Assembly: GCA_020226215.1 (NCBI GenBank)
Contig: CM035232.1
Location: 15,846,316 to 15,910,315, forward strand
Length of the DNA: 64,000 nucleotides
Direction: 5' to 3'
DNA from: Sindora glabra
Taxonomy: Eukaryota; Streptophyta; Magnoliopsida; Fabales; Fabaceae
Both the position numbers and the translations under genes were made by a program. Of this stretch, positions 1 to 11,921 are shown in pieces; the first letter of the stretch is position 1; each line of letters starts with the position of its first letter. The notes under the pieces are model-generated. The model was not told the origin of the DNA, did not search any database, and saw nothing but the letters and a program-made list of their open reading frames with translations.

Positions 1-662
1 TTGATTATAAGCTTCATTTTATTATGAATTTTTTCAATAAACCCGTTATATACATATATATTATTGAATATTAACATATTAAATAAATCTTAAATCATTA
101 TTTCTATATTATCTATAAATCGTAATATTTTTTATCTCCTATTTTGACAGGTGTCATTCTTATCATTCATCATATGTTAATTTATTATTTTTTAATAAAA
201 ATTCAATTTATCATTTCTTCTTCACTTCAAAAATAAAATATGAAATAAAAAATAATTTTCTTATATTTATTATATGAAATAATAAATATAAAGTTACTAA
301 TTTCTACTTTCATTTATCCTTCTAATATTAAATTAATTTTAATAAAAAATTAAATTTAAATATTTATCTATTACTAGAATTCACAATTACTTATTTATTT
401 CATTCTCATACAAATCTTTCCTAATTACATTTATATTTTGCTTTTCTTTTTCTCTTCACCTTCAATCACTTCAAAATCGTCATTTTACTTGAAGCAAGAG
501 TTTTCATTTTCATCTTCATCTTAAATATTCGTAAATTTAAAGCTACTTAATTATTTCATTTCATTCTCTTCACCTTAATTATTTCATTTCAACTTAATTA
601 CTACTACTTAATTATTTCATTTCATTCTAATATTAAATCAATTTTAATAAAAATTTGAATTT
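1..662. other. AT-rich flank upstream of copia element, no gene seen
   Basis: No coding region or RNA gene is recognisable. The only structure is a 305-base tandem repeat: the stretch starting at 321 starts again at 626, and the second unit is interrupted by the copia insertion at 663 and resumes at 6575. From 281 onward this flank is also present after the N gap. Confidence 0.7.
321..662. repeat. 305-bp tandem repeat, second unit split by the copia insertion
   Basis: Unit 1 runs about 321-625. Unit 2 begins at 626 with the same TCTAATATTAAAT start, is cut at 662 by the copia element, and continues at 6575 with the same order of words (TATTTATTTATTACTAGAAT and the CTTCACCTTCAATCACTTC stretch) until about 6780. 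The units differ by scattered substitutions, so the tandem duplication is older than the insertion. Confidence 0.65.
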
Positions 663-1002
663 TGTTATGAAAATATTAAACACTTAGGAAATAATAAAAG
701 AAAGAGATAAAGGAGAAATATAAGGAATAGAAAAAAATACTAGGGGGAGAAGAATATTTCATTCAACTGTATACAAAATAATTTGTACGACTTATATTTA
801 TAGGGCAAATATTATAATCTCATAATGATAATTCATAAATAGAATTGATCACAATTTAGGGTATAATTGATTATAATTGAAACCTAATAATATGATCATA
901 ATTGGGAATATAATTGATCATAACTGAATCCTAATAATTGATCATAATTGAGGATATAACATTTGATGTGTGGACATCCACATTCAATAATTATTCATAA
1001 CA
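663..1002 (-). repeat. 3' LTR of copia element A (340 bp)
   Basis: Starts TGTTATGAA and ends TTCATAACA on the plus strand, which are the short inverted ends of an LTR. It pairs with 6259-6574. The target duplication AATTT precedes it and the polypurine tract (minus strand) abuts its inner edge. Confidence 0.9.
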
Positions 1003-1139
1003 CTCCCCCTTAGATGTCCATATAATACGCAATAGAATACTGTCTCATTAAAAACCTTGCTAGAAAAAATCCGATAGGACAAAAATCATAGCAAAAGAAA
1101 AAAGAGTACAGTGCATATTAATTTCCCTTCATAACAACA

Positions 1140-2760
1140 TCAATTAAGATCTTTGAGTCGACACATTCCAATTCTCTGTACTAATCTTTCAAATGTTGAG
1201 GTAGGTAATGCTTTGTTGAATAGGTTTGCTAAATTATCTGTTGAATGAATTTATTGAACATCAATATCACCTTTCTTTTGAAGATCATGGGTGGAGAAGA
1301 ATTTTAGTAAAATATGCTTTGTTCGATCTCTTTTGATATATCCTTCCTTCAATTGAGTTATACATGCAGCATTATCTTTAAAAAGTATAGTATGGGTTCT
1401 TTTACAAGAAGATAGCCCACACATCTTTTGAATATATTGAGTCATAGACCTTAACCAAACACATTCCCGACTTGCTTCGTGAATTGCTATAATCTCTACA
1501 TGATTGGCAGAGGTGGCAGTCAGTGTTTGTTTGATGGAATGCCATGAAATAGCTATATTACCACTTGTAAATAAATAGCCTATTTGAGATTGAGCTTTGT
1601 GTGGATCAGATAAATATCTAGTATCTGCATAACCTATGAGCTGTAATTTAGATCTATTTGCATATAATAAGCCTATATCAATAGTACCTTGGAGGCATTG
1701 AAAGACATGTTTAATCTCATTCCAGTGTCTTTAAGTTGGAGAGGAATTAAATCTTGCTGACAAACTCACAACAAAAGTTATATCGATCTTGTATTGTTAG
1801 CAAGATACATTAGTGCACCAATAGCACTAGGATATGGCACTTCACGACAAAAAACCTTTTCATTATCCTGTCAAGATAAAAAAATATCCTTTTTCACATC
1901 AAGTGATTGAACAACCATTAGGGGTACTCAATGGATATGCTTTATCCATGTAAAATTTTTTAAGGACATTTTGGGTATAAGTTAATTAATGTATAAAAAT
2001 TTCATCTTTTAAATGCTCGATCTATAGGCCAAGGCAGAACTTTATTTTTCCAAGATTTTTCATTTCAAATTCTTTCTTCAAATAATCACCTACCTTTTGA
2101 ATTTTTTCAAGAGTTCCAATAATATTCAAATCATCAACATATATAATAATGATTATAAATTCAAAATTTGTTCACTTTATGAAAACACATGGACATATTT
2201 GGTCATTATTATACCCTTCCTTTAACAAGTATTCATTAAAATGATTATACCACATTTGTCCAGACTGCTTTAATTCATACAAAGATTTTTATAATTTAAT
2301 TGAATAAAGTTCCTAGGACTTTGAATTACATGCTTTAGGTATCTTAAATCCTTCTGGGATTTTCATATAGATGTCATAATCAAGTGAGCCATATAAATAG
2401 GCTAAACAACATCCATAAGACACATATCAAGTTTTTCATGTACTACCAGACTCATAAGATAACGAAATGTGATTATATTCACCACAGGAGAATAAGTGAA
2501 ATCATAATTAATTTTAGGTCTTTGTGTAAAACCTTAGGCAACAAGCCGTGCTTTATATCTTACAACTTCATTTTTCTTGTTTTGTTTACGCACAAGTACC
2601 CATTTGTACCCAACAGGTATTACACCTTCAGGTGTTTGGACTACAAGTCCAAAAACCTTACATTTTTCAAGTGAATCCAATTCTTCTTGAATTGCGTCTT
2701 TCCATTTTAGCCAATTATATCTATGTTAACATTCATCGATAAATCTAGGTTCATGATCCT
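1140..2760 (-). pseudogene. Copia reverse transcriptase and RNase H (dead)
   Basis: Read on the minus strand, the RT domain begins near a GYKWV motif (about 2.6 kb). It holds the active-site motif YVDD at 2130-2141, followed by a FCLGL-type motif and a region typical of copia RT. The RNase H domain at about 1140-1700 contains KDNAACI, KEGYIK and RTKHI, characteristic of copia elements, and ends LKDLN then a stop at 1140-1142. Several in-frame stops and frameshifts split the region into short frames; the longest intact piece is 1251-1445. The function would be to copy the element's RNA into DNA; it is not functional here. The post-gap copy carries the same breaks. Confidence 0.9.
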
Positions 2761-3179
2761 TATTATCATTCATAATATTAAGCGCTACATTATATGCAAA
2801 AATATTATCGACAATTATTTCTTGCGGTTCAATCTTTTCCCCGTAGAGACATAGTTTATTGAAATCTCTTTATTTTTATCTTCTTCATCATTTTTAGGTG
2901 CCTAAACTTCTTTTGGAATTATATTATTTCTTATATCTCTAAACTCTTCAGGAGTATCTATTTCTTTAATGGGCTCATATTCAATAATTGCTCCTTTTCT
3001 TTTGCAGGGATATTTATCTTTAGAATCTATTGGTTTACCACACTTCTGGCATGCCTTAAACTCATTAGTTTTCTCATTAATGGATTGTACTTCGGGGATA
3101 TCAATCCTTATTGGAATATTAGCAGCTGGTATATGTGACGTAGTCACTCTCTTTAGGTCAGTGAATGTATCTGACAATT

Positions 3180-4140
3180 GATTAGCTATACTTTGTAAGT
3201 GGATTATCTTTTGAACTTCAAGTTCACATTGCTTTGTGGAGGATCAATGTTTTACAAAGTATTCCATGTAATCTCTTTGATCAGCTGCTTATCCTTTTCT
3301 CCTCCTAATGTTGGGAAAACTGATTCATTAAAATAATAATTAACAAAAAATGTTGTAAATAAGTTCCCTGTCATTGGCTCAAGGTATTTTATAATAAAAG
3401 GGGAATCATACCTAATATATATTCCCAATCTCCTTTGAGGTCCCATCTTAATATGTTGTGGTAAAGTTGTTGGAACATATACTGCACATTAAAAAATTCT
3501 AAGATGGAAAATATTTGACTCCTGACCATAAGCTAATTATAAAAGGGAGTATTTATAGTAACTAGTTGATCTGATTTGCACAAGTACTGTTGCATGTAGA
3601 ATTACATGTCCCCAAGCAGAAATGGGAAGTTTTGTTTTCATAAGCATAGGTTTTGCTATTAATTGAAGTCATTTAATAAATGATTCAACTAAACTATTTT
3701 GTGTATGAACATAGGCTACAGGATGTTCAATATTTGTTCCTATTGACATGCAATAGTTGTTAAAAGTCTTAAAAGAGAATTCATCGGCATTATCAAGACA
3801 AATAGACTTGATAGGGTAATTTGAAAATTGTGCTCTTAATCGAATAATTTAAGCAAGCAATCTCGCAAAAGACAGATTACGAATTGATAGTAAACATATA
3901 TAAGACCATCTATTGGATACGTTTATTAATACCATAAAATATCTAAATGGTCCACATGGTGAGTGTATAAGCCCACATATGTCACCCTGTATACATTCCA
4001 AAGATATTGGAGATTCAGTTCCAATTTTAGTTGGTAATGACTTAATAATCAATTTACTCAGAGAACATACAACGCATGAGAATTCTTTAAATTGAAAAAT
4101 TTTCAGGTTTTTCAATGAGTACCCTTATGAATTCTCAATA
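3180..4140 (-). pseudogene. Copia integrase (dead)
   Basis: Minus-strand frames carry integrase-like stretches: a core with SLECIQGDICG (compare the usual D of the integrase triad in this position), a segment with LDNADEF followed by HTQNSLVESFIK, and the downstream GPQRRLGIYI motif that follows the integrase core in copia polyproteins. Stops and frameshifts interrupt it, for example between 3446 and 3849. It would normally insert the cDNA into the genome. Identity rests on the order and spacing of these motifs between protease and RT. Confidence 0.85.
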
Positions 4141-4249
4141 ATTTTCTTCATCATTAGTGATTCAAGATGCTCTAATTGTTCATGCTAAATAGTAAATATT
4201 TTTGAATTAATAAATTTCTGGTTTATTATAGTATGTGTTTCAATTGTAC

Positions 4250-4680
4250 TAATATATGTGTAATACAACTAGATGAAAGAATAGGTAATATTTCAAGTAT
4301 GTATTTGTTACTTGAGATCATATCGGTGATAAAAGGTATTCAATATTTCCTTCATTAGTTATTGTAATGTGAAATCCGTTTTAATGGATATCCTTAAAAC
4401 TTAATAAGTTTCTATGAGACTTAGTAGAATATAATGCATTATCAATGTGTAAATTTGTTTCTTTAGATAATAAAATATTAGCTTTTTTGAAGCCTTCAAT
4501 TAAATTTGTAGTACCAGATATAATACTAATACTAGCTTCTTGCATTTTCAAATGTGAGAAATATTTCTTATTCTTAAGTATGGAGTGTATTGTTACACTA
4601 TCTACAAGACATGTATCTTCATTATTGATTATTAACCCCTCCAAAGAAGTACTCATTTTCATAAAATACACAACATAAAA
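4250..4680 (-). pseudogene. Copia protease region (dead, altered active site)
   Basis: The minus-strand frame 4381-4671 contains CLVDSVTIHSIL, the position where copia proteases carry the aspartic-protease motif D-S/T-G/A. Here the third residue is V, which should abolish activity. Downstream come ISGTTNLIEG, DNALYS and RNLLSFKDI, conserved in plant copia protease-to-integrase junctions. It lies between the gag zinc knuckle and the integrase remnant. The post-gap copy has the same DSV, so the change predates the duplication. Confidence 0.85.
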
Positions 4681-4829
4681 TGTTTAAGGTTAATATTAGA
4701 AAATTAAAGTTAATATAAGAAATATCACAAATATAATGGAATACTAAAAATATATAACAACTTTTATTGAAATAACATTAAAAGTAAAAATATATCCATA
4801 ATAAAAACATAATTGAACAAAAGGAATTA

Positions 4830-6240
4830 TTTTTGCACATTCCCATCTCCAATCAAATGATTAATTCTACCTTCGGGGTGAGAAAAGAAATCAACAACAT
4901 CTAAATAAGTTACATCTATTTGGCCTTCATTACAGTTATCTTCATAGATGAAGTTTGTCTTTACCTTTTTCCCTTTAAGTGATTTTTGATAAAGGTAAAC
5001 AAGATGCTTTGGTGTACGACAGGTACGAGACCAATGACCTTTACCACCACAATGATAACATATATTCTCAATATGTTTGTTATTTTGCCCAACTTTCTTT
5101 TTGTCATTCTTTTCTTCATTTTTTCACTTCTGGTGAAAAGTTGAGTTTTTAATAAGTAAAATAGTCATGTGTTGCTATATTCACTTCTGATGAAAAGTTA
5201 GTCATATGGGGCTTATTAAAAGTTTATTATTTTTTTTAGTTACAAGGAGATAAGAAATTAATTCAGAATATTTCTTGAGACCTTTTTTTTATTATTACTA
5301 TTGCAGGAGCAAATTGGATGCATGAAAGTGAAGATTTTTTTTATCATATATTTCTTTTAAACTATTATAAAGAATAAGTGAATCTTTTATCGTTAAGTAA
5401 ATTTTTTTTTCATAATATCAAAAGTCATAAATCAAGATTCGTAATATCTGCCATAATACTATTATAAACATGTAAAAATGAATGAGAAATTTTTTAATAT
5501 AATAGATATTGAATATTGAAGAAATTATTAATCAGCATATTAATCATATAATTATTAATCTTCTATTTTATTGTCAATCTATATGGTAATCAAACATTGC
5601 AAAAATTATTAAATTTATGGAAATTATGCTTTAGGTTATATGTATATTTATACACCAATTGCTTCTAGATAATTCTTTTCTTTTTTCTTTTTTCCAAACT
5701 TAGTTTCTTGAATATTTGCATTCATCTTTGCACCTTATAATGCAAGTAAATTTTCTTTCTATATTAATATAACATATATTATTTTTTTCATACAGTAATT
5801 TTTTAATCACGAGATAATAACATAATTAAGGATTTACCACATATCCACAATTGCGTATCATATATATATAATACTTATGCATTTTATAAAAACTAATGTG
5901 CATTTCAAAATAGATAAAAAAATCCATTCATTTAGCATTCAAGAATAAATTCTCAAATGTATAATATGTTATATGAATTATTTTCCTTTTCTCAATTTAA
6001 TTCATTATTTATTTATATTTCTACACATTAATTCAATATTTTGTAACTATTATTTTTTAAAATAAAACTAGAAAAATGTTAAAATCATTATAAAAATTAA
6101 AATTAAAATATGAAGAAAATAAGGAAGAAGAATGTGATGAGATGGAAGAATTACTATATTAGCATAAAGTAACAAGATTAAGTAAAATAATTTATGTTTG
6201 GAAGAAATTACCTCAATGGATCAGAGTCTCAATGGATCAG
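4830..6240 (-). pseudogene. Copia gag region with CCHC zinc knuckle (dead)
   Basis: A CCHC zinc knuckle (C-x2-C-x4-H-x4-C, reading CYHCGGKGHWSRTC) is encoded at 5019-5060 on the minus strand. It is followed by a segment ending DFFSHPEGRINHLIGDGN, which typically precedes the protease in plant copia elements. Upstream to about 6240 the gag coding sequence is too decayed to read. Gag would form the virus-like particle and bind the element RNA. Confidence 0.8.
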
Positions 6241-6258
6241 AGTCTCGTGTTGATAACG
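6210..6258 (-). other. Primer-binding-site region of copia A, with a short duplication
   Basis: The inner edge of the 5' LTR reads GTTATCAACACGAGACTCTG on the minus strand, the place where the tRNA primer binds in plant copia elements. In copy A the words TCAATGGATCAGAGTC occur twice in tandem (about 6213-6246). The post-gap copy has them once. Confidence 0.6.
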
Positions 6259-6574
6259 TATTATGAAAATATTAAACATTTAGGAAATGATAAAAGAAAG
6301 AGATAGGAGAAATATAAGGAAGAGAAAGAAATACAGGGGGGAGGAGAATATTTCATTCAACTATATACAAAATGATTTGTACAATCCATATTTATAGGTC
6401 AAACGTTGTAATCTCATAATGATAATTCATAAATAGAATTAATCACAATTGGGGGTATAATTGATCATAATTGAAACTTAATAATATAATCATAATTGAA
6501 TTTTAATAATTAATCATAATTGAGGATATAATATTTAATTTGTGGACATTCACATTCAATAATTATTCAAAACA
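6259..6574 (-). repeat. 5' LTR of copia element A (316 bp)
   Basis: Matches 663-1002 but begins TATTATGAA instead of TGTTATGAA and lacks about 24 bases in the middle that the post-gap copy retains. It ends AAAACA, followed by the target duplication AATTT (6575-6579). Confidence 0.88.
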
Positions 6575-6579
6575 AATTT

Positions 6580-8094
6580 AAATATTTATTTATTACTAGA
6601 ATTCACAATCACTTATTTATTTCATTCTCATAAAAATCTTTCCTAATTACATTTATATTTTGCTTTTCTTTTTCTCTTCACCTTCAATCACTTCAAAATT
6701 GTCATTTTATTTAGATAAAAGTTTTCATTTTCATCTTCAATATTTGTAAATTTACAACTACTTAATTATTTTATTCTTATAAAAATTATTTTATTATCAT
6801 AAAAATTTTTTAAATTATATTTAAATTTTATTTCTTTTTCTTTCCACCTTCAGTCATTTTAAAATCATTATCTTCTATGAAATGAGAGTTTTGATCTTTA
6901 CCTTCAATATCATAAATATTCTCTCTTATTATTTTTGACATTTTGTAATGACTCAATTTAAAGTTTCTATCATATAAATTCTTTTCTATAATTTCTTTTA
7001 CTTCTTTTTAATACTATTGTTACTGTAGTTTAATTGTCCTTTTTATGAGCATTTTATTTCATTAAATTTCTACTTTTCAAGAAAAAATTGTAATTTAATA
7101 TGTTTTCATTACCTTAATGGATTTTTTATGTGTAAAATTGCAAAACCATACATTTTTATATAGTTTATTTTATTAGATAAATTTCTTGATTATTTCTCTT
7201 ATTATTTAATGGGAAAAGCATAATTTTGGAAAAATTATGGAAGGAAGAGAACTATTATGTGAATATATAGATAATTAGTTATAAAATTTATAAATTTGCA
7301 ATTGATAATATATATGAATAGGTAAATTTTTTATTACCTTATATTTGTATAAAAACATTAAGATTCACAAATGCATTATTTTCTATTTTAAAATTTTAAA
7401 ATTTAAAAATTATTTTATCTCTATATTTATCTAATTTTATTTAAAATTTTTTATTTTTTATCTTCATTTGATTTGATTAGAAATTTTTTTATCCATCTCC
7501 TCATTTTATTTTGTATTCAATTTAAAATTTGTAAACTTTCATATATAATATACTTTCTATTTATTTTCATTTGATAAAATCATCATTTGTTTCTATAAAT
7601 AAATAAGCAATTCAACTTATAGCCACCTGTTAAATAATATTTGTCATTAAATATCTCAATAATCTATCATTATTTGATAAATTTTCATTATGGTAATTAT
7701 ATTTTTATTTTTATTTTATAATCCAATTAATTATTTATTTTTTAATTATGTTCCTAAATCATTCAATTGTTTTTCTCACCTTTTTTTTTCTCTTATGTAT
7801 TATTAACATATTTTTCTTAAACCTTGATTAATGGATAGATTAATCATTCTTCTAAAAATTTGATATATACTGCACAATTTTTATTTGTTTATTATCTTAT
7901 ATTTTTTATTATATTCCAACAAAGGAACTTTATTATAATATAAGATACTGAATATGAGTTAGTCATTTGTGTTTTTCAATTAAAAGTTATTCCTCTTTCC
8001 TATATGAATTAAAAAAGTATAAAATATTTGATATTAGAACATTCAATTTTAATCAATATGTATGTTATAATTTGTAAATTTTAATGAGTTGTTT
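6580..8094. other. AT-rich intergenic DNA, no gene seen
   Basis: After the end of the interrupted 305-bp tandem unit (to about 6780) the sequence is low-complexity AT-rich DNA without readable frames or recognisable motifs. It is present in both copies of the large duplication. Confidence 0.6.
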
Positions 8095-8900
8095 ATAATA
8101 TAAAATTATTATTTTTAAAACTTTATTTTATATTGTAATGTGGTAAATAAAAATATATTGTATTATTATTACAAAAAATTTATTCATATCATAAATAATA
8201 TTCTTAAATATTAATATTAATGATAATAATTATTTTGAAAAATGATATCTAATTAGTAATTTATTTGAATTCATAATTAATTTTTAGTAAAATAAATTCA
8301 AAATTAATTACATGCTTGAACATTGAATAAAATAAGTGAAAAGATGGTTTTTTTTTCTCCTTTAAATTTTCTTTAATTTTTATTTTATTAGATACTTTCT
8401 CTTTTAAATGTCTTAGAATTAGAAAGATGACTTTTTTTTCACTTAATATTGTTTACTATATATTAATCAATTTTTTTATCTAATCCTCTTTATAAATAAT
8501 TAATATATAGTTATAATATTATTTAATAAAATAAATATTTATCCATAATATAAAATTACTATTTTTAAAATTTTATTTTATATTATAATATGTTAAATAA
8601 ATAATATTTTGATATTAAAAATATCTACTCTAATCATGAATCGTATTATTAAATATTAATATTAATGATAATAATTATATTAAAAATGGTATGTAACTAA
8701 AGTAATATTTGAATTCAAAATCAATTACCTATTTAAATGTTGAGCAAAATCAATAAAGAAATTATATTTTTTTCTTAGAGCGGTTAGCTATATATTAATT
8801 AAATTTTCATATAATTTTATTTATAAATGATTAATATATAATTATAATATTATATTATTGAAATAAATATTTATCCATACAACATATGAGGTGACATTTA
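8095..8900. repeat. Diverged tandem pair of a roughly 460-bp AT-rich unit
   Basis: The order of words beginning ATAATATAAAATTA at about 8095 recurs at about 8556: the block with ATATTAATATTAATGATAAT, a following GAATTCA word, a poly-T stretch, then CTATATATTAAT and AATAAATATTTATCC. The pair is clearly diverged. No coding potential is visible. The same pair is present after the gap. Confidence 0.55.
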
Positions 8901-11660
8901 GTATTATTTTTAAAATTTGGATGTTCTCTATTTTTTGAAAAATTGATAAAATAAATTTTGAAGATAGATGGATATAAAATTTTTATACTTGAAATTATGA
9001 ATCTTAATAAAAGAAATAATGATTCTTAGAATAAGAATAATATTTTTATTTTTTAAAATTGGTAGGAGAAAATAAGAGAATTTATATTTTTATTTTCATA
9101 TATTTTTAAAATTTTAAATTATTTAAATTTAAATTAGTAACAACTAAATTATACATAATAAATTTTCAAATATATACATAAGATCAAGTGTGAATTGTGT
9201 AAAATTAATATATAATAATATTATAATTATAATTTTTATTAAAAATATCAAAATTATTATTAATGGATGATAAAATTTAATCTTATAATTTTATATAATA
9301 TAAAATTTTGATTTTCAAATTTCAAAGTTGAGACAAAATTTGACCATTGCTCTAACATTGACATAAAGGGTAGTTGGTTTATGAAATATTTTTCATATTT
9401 TTGGCAATATTTTATGAGAATATTATATTTCCTTATTTGGTTCAAATATTTAAAAAATTTATCTGAAAATATAACATTTTTAGAAATATTTTAGAACCCA
9501 ACTTTCCCTCAAATATTTCCACCGGGGAGGTGGATATTCCAAATTTCCATTTCATAGAAATATTGATACTAAAATAAAAAAAAATAATTTTACTTCTATT
9601 CTTTTATACTCTTGTTTATTTTAAAAAAATTATTTTTTAATTTTAACTTATATTTCTCATTTTTAATTTTTTATGATAACAAGTGTAATTACACTAGATA
9701 AATAAATAAATAATAATTTTTTATATTCCAATTCTAATTTAGTTTTAAAATTTTTTCATTTTCATTTCTATTTTTCATTTTTTATTTTTTATGATAACAA
9801 TGATAATTATATTAAATAAGTAAAATAAATAAATAAATTCTAAATTCTAAATTATAAAAGTATGAATAATTTGTATTACAACTTTTAAAAATAAATTTCT
9901 ATAACTTTATTTAAAGTTTCATAATTTTTATATTTATTTTATAAAAAATATAATATCTTAAATCAAAATTATTAAAAAATATAATTATCTAAATAATTTT
10001 TTTATTATAGATAAAATTAAAATTCAATTTAATTATATTCAGCTTCTAACCCTAAATTAAAGTTCGTGACTCCACTTGAAAATATGATATAACCTATCTC
10101 AGACTATGTTCAATCAGGGTTCAAACCTACCATCCTAATTAACCTAATTAATATTTTAACTTATACCCCATATGAATATTTATTATTTTTTTATTGTTAA
10201 CATAAAACTAATTTATATATAATAAAAAAGTTATGAGGTGTTGAAATTTAATTTTTTGTATTTATTTTAAAATTATTCATTTAATTTTATAAATAACAAT
10301 TTTTTAAATGTTCTAGATATTAGAAGTGAGTTATAAAATATTACCAAATTCTGAATTTATATACATTTAATTTGAAGTATAATTCTTAAATTTTAATATA
10401 AAAATATTAATAAAATTTAAATAAATAATTAATTTTTAATATTTTATAAAAATATAATATATAATTAGTTCAATTAAAATTTTATATTAAAATAACAACT
10501 TATTTAAAATATTTATATATGTAATTTAATTTGAAATACAATATTGAAAACTAATAATAATTTAATATAAATATGAAATATTTCATATAAATTTTAGTTG
10601 AAATTATATGAATTTAGATTATAAGCAAATTAATTCATATAATTTGAATAATTAATAGATTAGATTAGAATTGATTTAAAATGTTGATTTGTTAACTTCT
10701 TTAAGAATTAAGAATTAAAATTATTTTTTTATTTAAAAATTTTTAGATATTATTTTTTAATTATTAATATAAATAATATATCATTCCTTTTATAAATATA
10801 TATAATATTTTTTATAAAAATATTTATCAATAAAATAAATGAACACTTAATTTCTTCTCTTATTTAAATAAAGAAAAAGGAAGAAAAAAAGAACATTTAA
10901 AGATATAATATGTGATTATTATATTTTAATTATTTAAAATTTTAAATTTTTTATTTTTTAATTTAAATTTAAAAATATTATTTCTCTTCTTTTTGTTTTA
11001 TTTTCTTTTCAAGAAAATAAAAATTTCTTGTCAATAATAGAGAAATTACTTATTTATTTTATATAATTAATTATAAGAAAAATCAAATTCAAATTCTTTA
11101 AAATTTTAATATTTTTATATTAAATTATTTATTATATTTTAATCAAATAGAATTTAAATTATTAATTTATTAAATCTTTAAAATTTTTTATTTATATATT
11201 TTTAATTAAATTTATAATTTATTACAATTTATAACAAAAAACTAATAAGGGCATTTTTTGAAAAAGTAATAAGATTCCTAAAAATATAAAAAGTGAACTA
11301 AAAATGATAACATAATATATTTGGAATTGTAGAAAAATATTTTTGAAAATATATATATAGAACCAAATATAAAAATATTACATTTCTTAAAAATCAAATA
11401 TCTAAGAATTACATTTCCAAAAATGTATAATTTCCTAAAAATATATAAAAGTTCGTGAATTAAATGCTATCAAATTTCTCTAATTTTCTTATTGTATATT
11501 ATCCGTAAAGTTGCTATGTTCATTACTACCTTCTTATTCTTGCGTGCCAGTCAATTGAGTGATTGTAATTAATTCATTCCTTCGTTCTATTTTATACGTG
11601 CCCATCACTCGTTTATATAAGTGAATTTTCGATTAATACATTTGTTATATATCTTTAACT
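8901..11660. other. AT-rich intergenic DNA, no gene seen
   Basis: Long AT-rich stretch with degenerate repeats (for example two neighbouring blocks ending TTTTTTATGATAACAA near 9.68 and 9.80 kb). A short GC-richer spot at about 9520-9535 holds an inverted repeat TTCCACC/GGTGGA. No plausible gene on either strand. Confidence 0.55.
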
Positions 11661-11687
11661 TTATTATTATTATTATTATTATTATTA
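11661..11687. repeat. (TTA)n microsatellite
   Basis: Uninterrupted TTA trinucleotide run of nine units. Confidence 0.95.
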
Positions 11688-11698
11688 GGTGAATTCTA

Positions 11699-11860
11699 AG
11701 GTGTCCCTAATGGTACCAAACCCGGAGTGATGTGGTAAAATACAAGCCATTAGATGAGATTACTAAGTCAATGCTAAGACTTTTGTAATCTCATCCAATG
11801 GCTTGTATTTTGCCACATCGCTCCGGGTATCAAACTCAAGAGGCACCATAGCAAGCATCT
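11699..11860. mobile_element. Foldback (long inverted-repeat) element
   Basis: Arms at 11,721-11,762 and 11,786-11,827 are reverse complements over 42 bases with three mismatches, two of which would be G-U pairs in a plus-strand RNA. The 23-base loop contains a smaller hairpin (AAGTC/GACTT). Weaker complementarity extends outward (AGGTGTCCCTAATGGTACC against GGTATCAAACTCAAGAGGCACC). It lies just upstream of a Helitron 3' end and could be internal to that element, a foldback MITE, or an inverted-repeat small RNA locus. Confidence 0.7.
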
Positions 11861-11921
11861 TATTATTATTGTTCCTTTATTTTGATCATATTTTAATTTA
11901 AAAAAAAAAAAAATAAATCGT

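Larger units (their letters stand above)
663..6574 (-). mobile_element. Ty1/copia LTR retrotransposon, complete but decayed (copy A)
   Basis: The element lies on the minus strand: 5' LTR at 6259-6574, gag with a zinc knuckle near 5.0 kb, then protease, integrase, reverse transcriptase and RNase H down to a stop at 1140, then a purine-rich tract (AAGGGGGAG on the minus strand, 1003-1011) next to the 3' LTR at 663-1002. The domain order protease-integrase-RT-RNase H defines copia. The flanks carry the 5-bp target duplication AATTT (658-662 and 6575-6579), so this is a single clean insertion. Every reading frame is broken by stops and frameshifts, so no full polyprotein can be made. The two LTRs differ by roughly a tenth of their bases by eye, which points to an old insertion. 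Confidence 0.93.
281..9799. repeat. Large duplicated segment, copy A
   Basis: This block aligns collinearly with 54,484-64,000 (offset 54,202-54,204) with only scattered substitutions and small indels, about 1-3% by eye. It includes the copia element, the AT-rich flank and the 9.3-9.6 kb region. The left limit is set by the N gap that truncates copy B and the right limit by the end of the window, so the true length may be greater on both sides. Confidence 0.95.

Noticed and set aside
3913..4095. Plus-strand frame repeated at 58,117-58,299 with identical protein
   Set aside because: It is antisense to the copia integrase remnant; identity merely reflects the large duplication.
10080..10140. 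GGGTTCAAACCTACCATCC, resembling a tRNA T-loop
   Set aside because: No acceptor, D or anticodon stems can be folded around it. Isolated T-loop-like words are common by chance.
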